64,000 nucleotides of DNA, taken from NCBI RefSeq assembly GCF_900167015.1, contig NZ_FUXX01000005.1, forward strand, positions 19,325-83,324. The letters run 5' to 3'. The DNA comes from Succinivibrio dextrinosolvens DSM 3072. Its GTDB lineage: Bacteria > Pseudomonadota > Gammaproteobacteria > Enterobacterales > Succinivibrionaceae. The position numbers and the translations under genes were made by a program. The notes under the pieces were generated by a model. It did not search any database. It saw only the letters and a list, made by a program, of their open reading frames with translations, and was not told the origin of the DNA. Every line of letters starts with the position of its first letter. Position 1 is the first letter of the stretch. This document shows, piece by piece, positions 61,732 through 64,000 of this stretch.

Positions 61732-62679
61732 TTAGTAGGCTGGCTTGTATTTGCCTGAAATTACATCTTCCTGAGGAACAGGGACATATGGCAGGAATAC
61801 CTTCTTAGGTTCTGCAGGCAATCCCTTGGTTGCCATCTCGTAAAGATACTTGGCACTCTCATATCCACCCTTAAATGGGTATAAGTCTACGGTTCCGCGA
61901 TAGATACTGCCCTCTTCTGCAATTAAAGCAAGAGCTTCCTTAGTTGCATCACCAGAGAAAACTGCCTTATCATCACCAACCTTGTCGTTTGAAAACATTG
62001 CCTGATAGCCACCAATACCGCCAGAGTCATTTGAACCGATAACAAGGTTCAGATCTGGATGCTGCTGAAGAACAGCCTCAATAATCTTCATACCAGATTC
62101 AGGATTGTCACCTGCCTGACGAGCAACAATCTGCATGGTTGGACAGACTTCCTTGATAGCAGCTTCAATACCGTCGCCACGGCGTTTTACAGCTTCAACG
62201 TTATCTTCAGTAATTAAAGCAACCTTACCCTTGCAGTTTAACTTCTTCTTTGCCCACTGAGCAGCCTGAGTTCCGATTGCATGACCATAGTTGTACTCGT
62301 CCATGCCATATAGAAGGTGAGAATTTGGAACAACCTGAGCGATAGAACCGGTAGCAATACCAGCCTTCTTAGCATCTTCGAAAGTCTGAATCAGAGCATT
62401 AGCATCAATTGCAGTTGTGAAGATAGCGTCAAACTTATCGTTGATCATGTTCTCGATGTCACTAACCTGCTTATCAACACGATACTGGGCATCAATTGAA
62501 ATACACTTGATACCAAGCTCATTACAGGCTTTCTCCATGCCAAGCTTTACGCCAACAAACCATGGGTTAGCTAACTGAGGAACAGAGAAGCCCAGTTTGA
62601 ACTCTGAATTGTCCTTAGCAACAGCTGAAGTAGCGATTACAGCTCCCATAACTGCAGCAACGATTGCCTTTAATTTCAT
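61732..62679 (-). CDS. Periplasmic sugar-binding protein of an MglB/RbsB-type ABC transporter
   Basis: 315 residues. The signal peptide ends at SAVA (about residue 21). The mature protein opens with FKLGFSVPQLANPWFVGVKLGMEKACNELG, as in Peripla_BP_4 proteins. SDIENMINDKFDAIFTTAIDANAL and LVIGSNDSGGIGG are typical of sugar or autoinducer-2-type binding proteins. The specific sugar is unclear. It is the first gene of the operon; two LacI-type operators and a third related site lie upstream. Confidence 0.92.
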   Translation of the reverse strand: MKLKAIVAAVMGAVIATSAVAKDNSEFKLGFSVPQLANPWFVGVKLGMEKACNELGIKCISIDAQYRVDKQVSDIENMINDKFDAIFTTAIDANALIQTFEDAKKAGIATGSIAQVVPNSHLLYGMDEYNYGHAIGTQAAQWAKKKLNCKGKVALITEDNVEAVKRRGDGIEAAIKEVCPTMQIVARQAGDNPESGMKIIEAVLQQHPDLNLVIGSNDSGGIGGYQAMFSNDKVGDDKAVFSGDATKEALALIAEEGSIYRGTVDLYPFKGGYESAKYLYEMATKGLPAEPKKVFLPYVPVPQEDVISGKYKPAY

Positions 62680-62783
62680 ATAAACTCCTTATGTTTGTGA
62701 TCTTGCTATAAACCAGTAGTTCTAGCTGCATAAAAAAGTAATATTTACAGTAAAAAAACTGATAATTGCTGTTTTTATGCATC

Positions 62784-62910
62784 GTAAACGTTTGCATTGA
62801 ATAATACAATGCAGAGCAAAATAGCAATGATTTTATTCTATATTGTTATAGTCTCTTATTCTTATACGAAATTAGAAGTTCATGATCTTTATCCCATGAA
62901 ATCGTTTTCA
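62784..62910. promoter_or_regulatory. Two LacI/GalR-family operator-like dyads upstream of the sugar ABC operon
   Basis: GTAAACGTTTGC (62784-62795) and TGAAATCGTTTTCA (62897-62910) are CG-centred dyads typical of LacI/GalR-family repressors. They lie 105 and 218 bp before the binding-protein start. A third, weaker site with AACGTT is near 63034-63039. The regulator is not in the window. Confidence 0.6.
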
Positions 62911-63107
62911 TTTCAGTATGTTAATTAAGAAAATAGATCATTAAGACATCTTTATTGCAAAATCATGCAGAATAAAATGAGAGCAGGTTAAAATGAAAAT
63001 TAGTTACTTAAATTATGGAACAGATCTCAAAAATAACGTTTTCATATAGTTAAATTTGGCAAGAAAATGAGGATTACGAGAAATAGAAAAAAAAGAAAAT
63101 AAAGAAC
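62911..63107. other. AT-rich spacer between sugar operon and pgpA terminator
   Basis: I see no gene, tRNA or strong hairpin here; the only element of note is the AACGTT-centred sequence near 63034-63039. Confidence 0.5.
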
Positions 63108-63135
63108 AAAAAAATACGACCGCAGGATCGTATTT
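63108..63135 (-). terminator. Intrinsic terminator of pgpA
   Basis: On the minus strand AAATACGA, loop CCGCAGGA, TCGTATTT are exact complements followed by seven T residues, 10 bp after the pgpA stop at 63145. Confidence 0.88.
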
Positions 63136-63144
63136 ATTAAGTAA

Positions 63145-63636
63145 CTATAAAAGGAATTGAATTATCAGATGACCACAAACTAAGGCAAATATACCAGCAA
63201 TCACGTCATCTAGCATAACGCCTAAACCGCCTCCGATTCTTCTGTCAAAGAAGCTTATAGGGAAAGGCTTTAGTACATCAAAGATTCTGAACAGAACAAA
63301 TGCCAGAAAAGCCAGATACCACTGAGGAGGGAAAAACAGGATGGAAATAAACATACCATCAAACTCATCGATAACAATAGAACTGTTATCGTGCATTCCC
63401 ATGTCCTTTTCTGTAACTTCAGATGCATACCATCCAATAAAGAAAGTAATTACAGCAACTGTAAGCACATAATACCAGTCCAGGTATAAAAGACCAATGC
63501 ATAAAGGAACAGCAGCAAGAGATCCAAAGGTGCCTGGAGCTTTAGGAAGAAGACCAGATCCAAAGCCTACAGCAATAAGATGCCAGGGATTAGACAGTCT
63601 GATATTCTTTAAAAAGGAACGGTCGTGTTTATCCAT
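63145..63636 (-). CDS. pgpA: Phosphatidylglycerophosphatase A
   Basis: 163 residues, standard PgpA size. The signature GSGLLPKAPGTFGSLAAVPL (about 27-46) is followed by VIDEFDGMFI and LFRIFDVLKPFPISFFDRRIGGGLGVMLDDVIAG, which hold the acidic metal-binding residues. Several membrane helices are evident. It dephosphorylates PGP to phosphatidylglycerol. It lies directly downstream of an rRNA operon terminator on the same strand, with its own terminator. Confidence 0.97.
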   Translation of the reverse strand: MDKHDRSFLKNIRLSNPWHLIAVGFGSGLLPKAPGTFGSLAAVPLCIGLLYLDWYYVLTVAVITFFIGWYASEVTEKDMGMHDNSSIVIDEFDGMFISILFFPPQWYLAFLAFVLFRIFDVLKPFPISFFDRRIGGGLGVMLDDVIAGIFALVCGHLIIQFLL

Positions 63637-63689
63637 CAGAAGAACCTGTTTAGGAAGAATTACTATAGAATTTTTAATAGTATATATAC

Positions 63690-63719
63690 GAAAAAACCGA
63701 GATGCAAAAACATCTCGGT
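63690..63719 (-). terminator. Intrinsic terminator of the rRNA operon
   Basis: On the minus strand ACCGAGATG, loop, CATCTCGGT are exact 9-bp complements (63696-63704 with 63711-63719) followed by six T residues. It lies 15 bp after the 5S gene. Confidence 0.9.
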
Positions 63720-63734
63720 CTTTCTAAAAGGGAA

Positions 63735-63851
63735 GCCTGGCGGTGACCTACTCTCACACAAACGTACGTTGCACTACCATCGGCGTTACTGCATTTCACT
63801 TCTGTGTTCGGAATGGGAACAGGTGGTTCTACAGCACTATGGCCGCCAGGC
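63735..63851 (-). rRNA. rrf: 5S ribosomal RNA
   Basis: On the minus strand the sequence begins with GCCTGGCGGCCATAGTGCTG and ends with CACCGCCAGGC, which pair to form helix I. The central loop has CCGAACACAGAAGTGAAA, the 5S hallmark. About 117 nt long, between the 23S end and a terminator. Confidence 0.97.
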
Positions 63852-63932
63852 GAATTGGGTTTTAACTTAAAAAACTTTCACTGATTTCAAACTTCACTAG
63901 TCTTGCGTACTCCAGATGCCTTCCGGGGTTGT

Positions 63933-64000
63933 ATGGTCAAGACGTTCAGAGCATTAGTACTGGCAAGCTTCACTCCTCACGGAGCTTCCACATCCAGCCT
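63933..64000 (-). rRNA. rrl: 23S ribosomal RNA, 3' end (partial)
   Basis: The minus strand contains GCCAGTACTAATGCTCTGA near the end, the conserved 23S 3' terminus (compare GGTACTAATGAACCG in E. coli). The 5' part extends beyond the window. The 3' boundary is approximate. Orientation 23S–5S matches a normal rrn operon. Confidence 0.9.

Overview
The window looks like a chromosome segment of an anaerobic or microaerophilic, AT-rich, flagellated gammaproteobacterium. Succinivibrionaceae (order Aeromonadales) is my inference and has not been tested by any search. The basis is: endA–rsmE gene order as in Enterobacteria/Aeromonadales, a complete fliE-to-fliR cluster with sigma-54-type promoters, a stand-alone AhpC/NADH-reductase peroxide system typical of anaerobes, two-domain QueF, PpnN, PgpA and AnmK.

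Layout. 1–5.6 kb: housekeeping genes (end of endA, rsmE, queF, ppnN) facing an ahpC–ahpF-like peroxide-defence pair. 5.9–19.9 kb: the flagellar cluster fliE-F-G-H-I-J / fliK-L-M-N-O-P-Q-R, all on the minus strand. It is interrupted between fliJ and fliK by an oppositely oriented small membrane-protein gene preceded by a strongly folded leader RNA. 20.1–21.2 kb: a lipoprotein-type L-asparaginase. 21.9–40.0 kb: an accessory island. It holds small membrane proteins, two toxin–antitoxin loci whose antitoxins are intact but whose toxins are broken (higBA by a 7-bp tandem duplication, vapBC by truncation), a radical SAM/SPASM gene split by an IS110-family element, a CoiA-like nuclease, a five-gene defence-like cluster (PD-(D/E)XK DUF1016 protein, MmeI-like DNA methyltransferase, SF2 helicase, GIY-YIG nuclease, AlbA_2/Schlafen protein) and a serine recombinase. 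40.2–50.1 kb: core genes again (rhodanese, rpiA, tyrS, anmK, metallophosphoesterase, alpha-galactosidase, pncC, a DUF2802 protein). 50.3–57.0 kb: methionine-uptake region with metQ-metN-metI behind a D-amino-acid-oxidase-like flavoprotein, a divergent second metQ with an attenuator-like leader, and an EamA exporter. 57.4–62.7 kb: a large unknown protein and a three-gene sugar ABC transporter with LacI-type operators. 63.1–64 kb: pgpA and the 3' end of an rRNA operon (23S end and 5S).

How the parts work together. The fli genes encode the MS-ring, C-ring, export gate and export ATPase. A GG–N10–GC element lies upstream of fliK and a near match upstream of fliE, suggesting an RpoN-driven polar-flagellum cascade. 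In the island, four genes are translationally coupled (methyltransferase TAATG helicase ATGA GIY-YIG, 1 nt, AlbA_2), and a PD-(D/E)XK protein sits directly upstream. The helicase C-terminus and the nuclease N-terminus appear to share a helical module. This resembles a restriction-like defence system in which modification, translocation and cleavage are on separate chains. I do not know a named system with exactly this composition.

The most interesting items are this defence operon, the frameshifted toxin, the IS110 element with its candidate bridge RNA inside a radical SAM gene, and two riboswitch-like leaders (metQ2 and the small gene within the fli cluster). All family assignments come from reading the proteins by eye; no database search was run.
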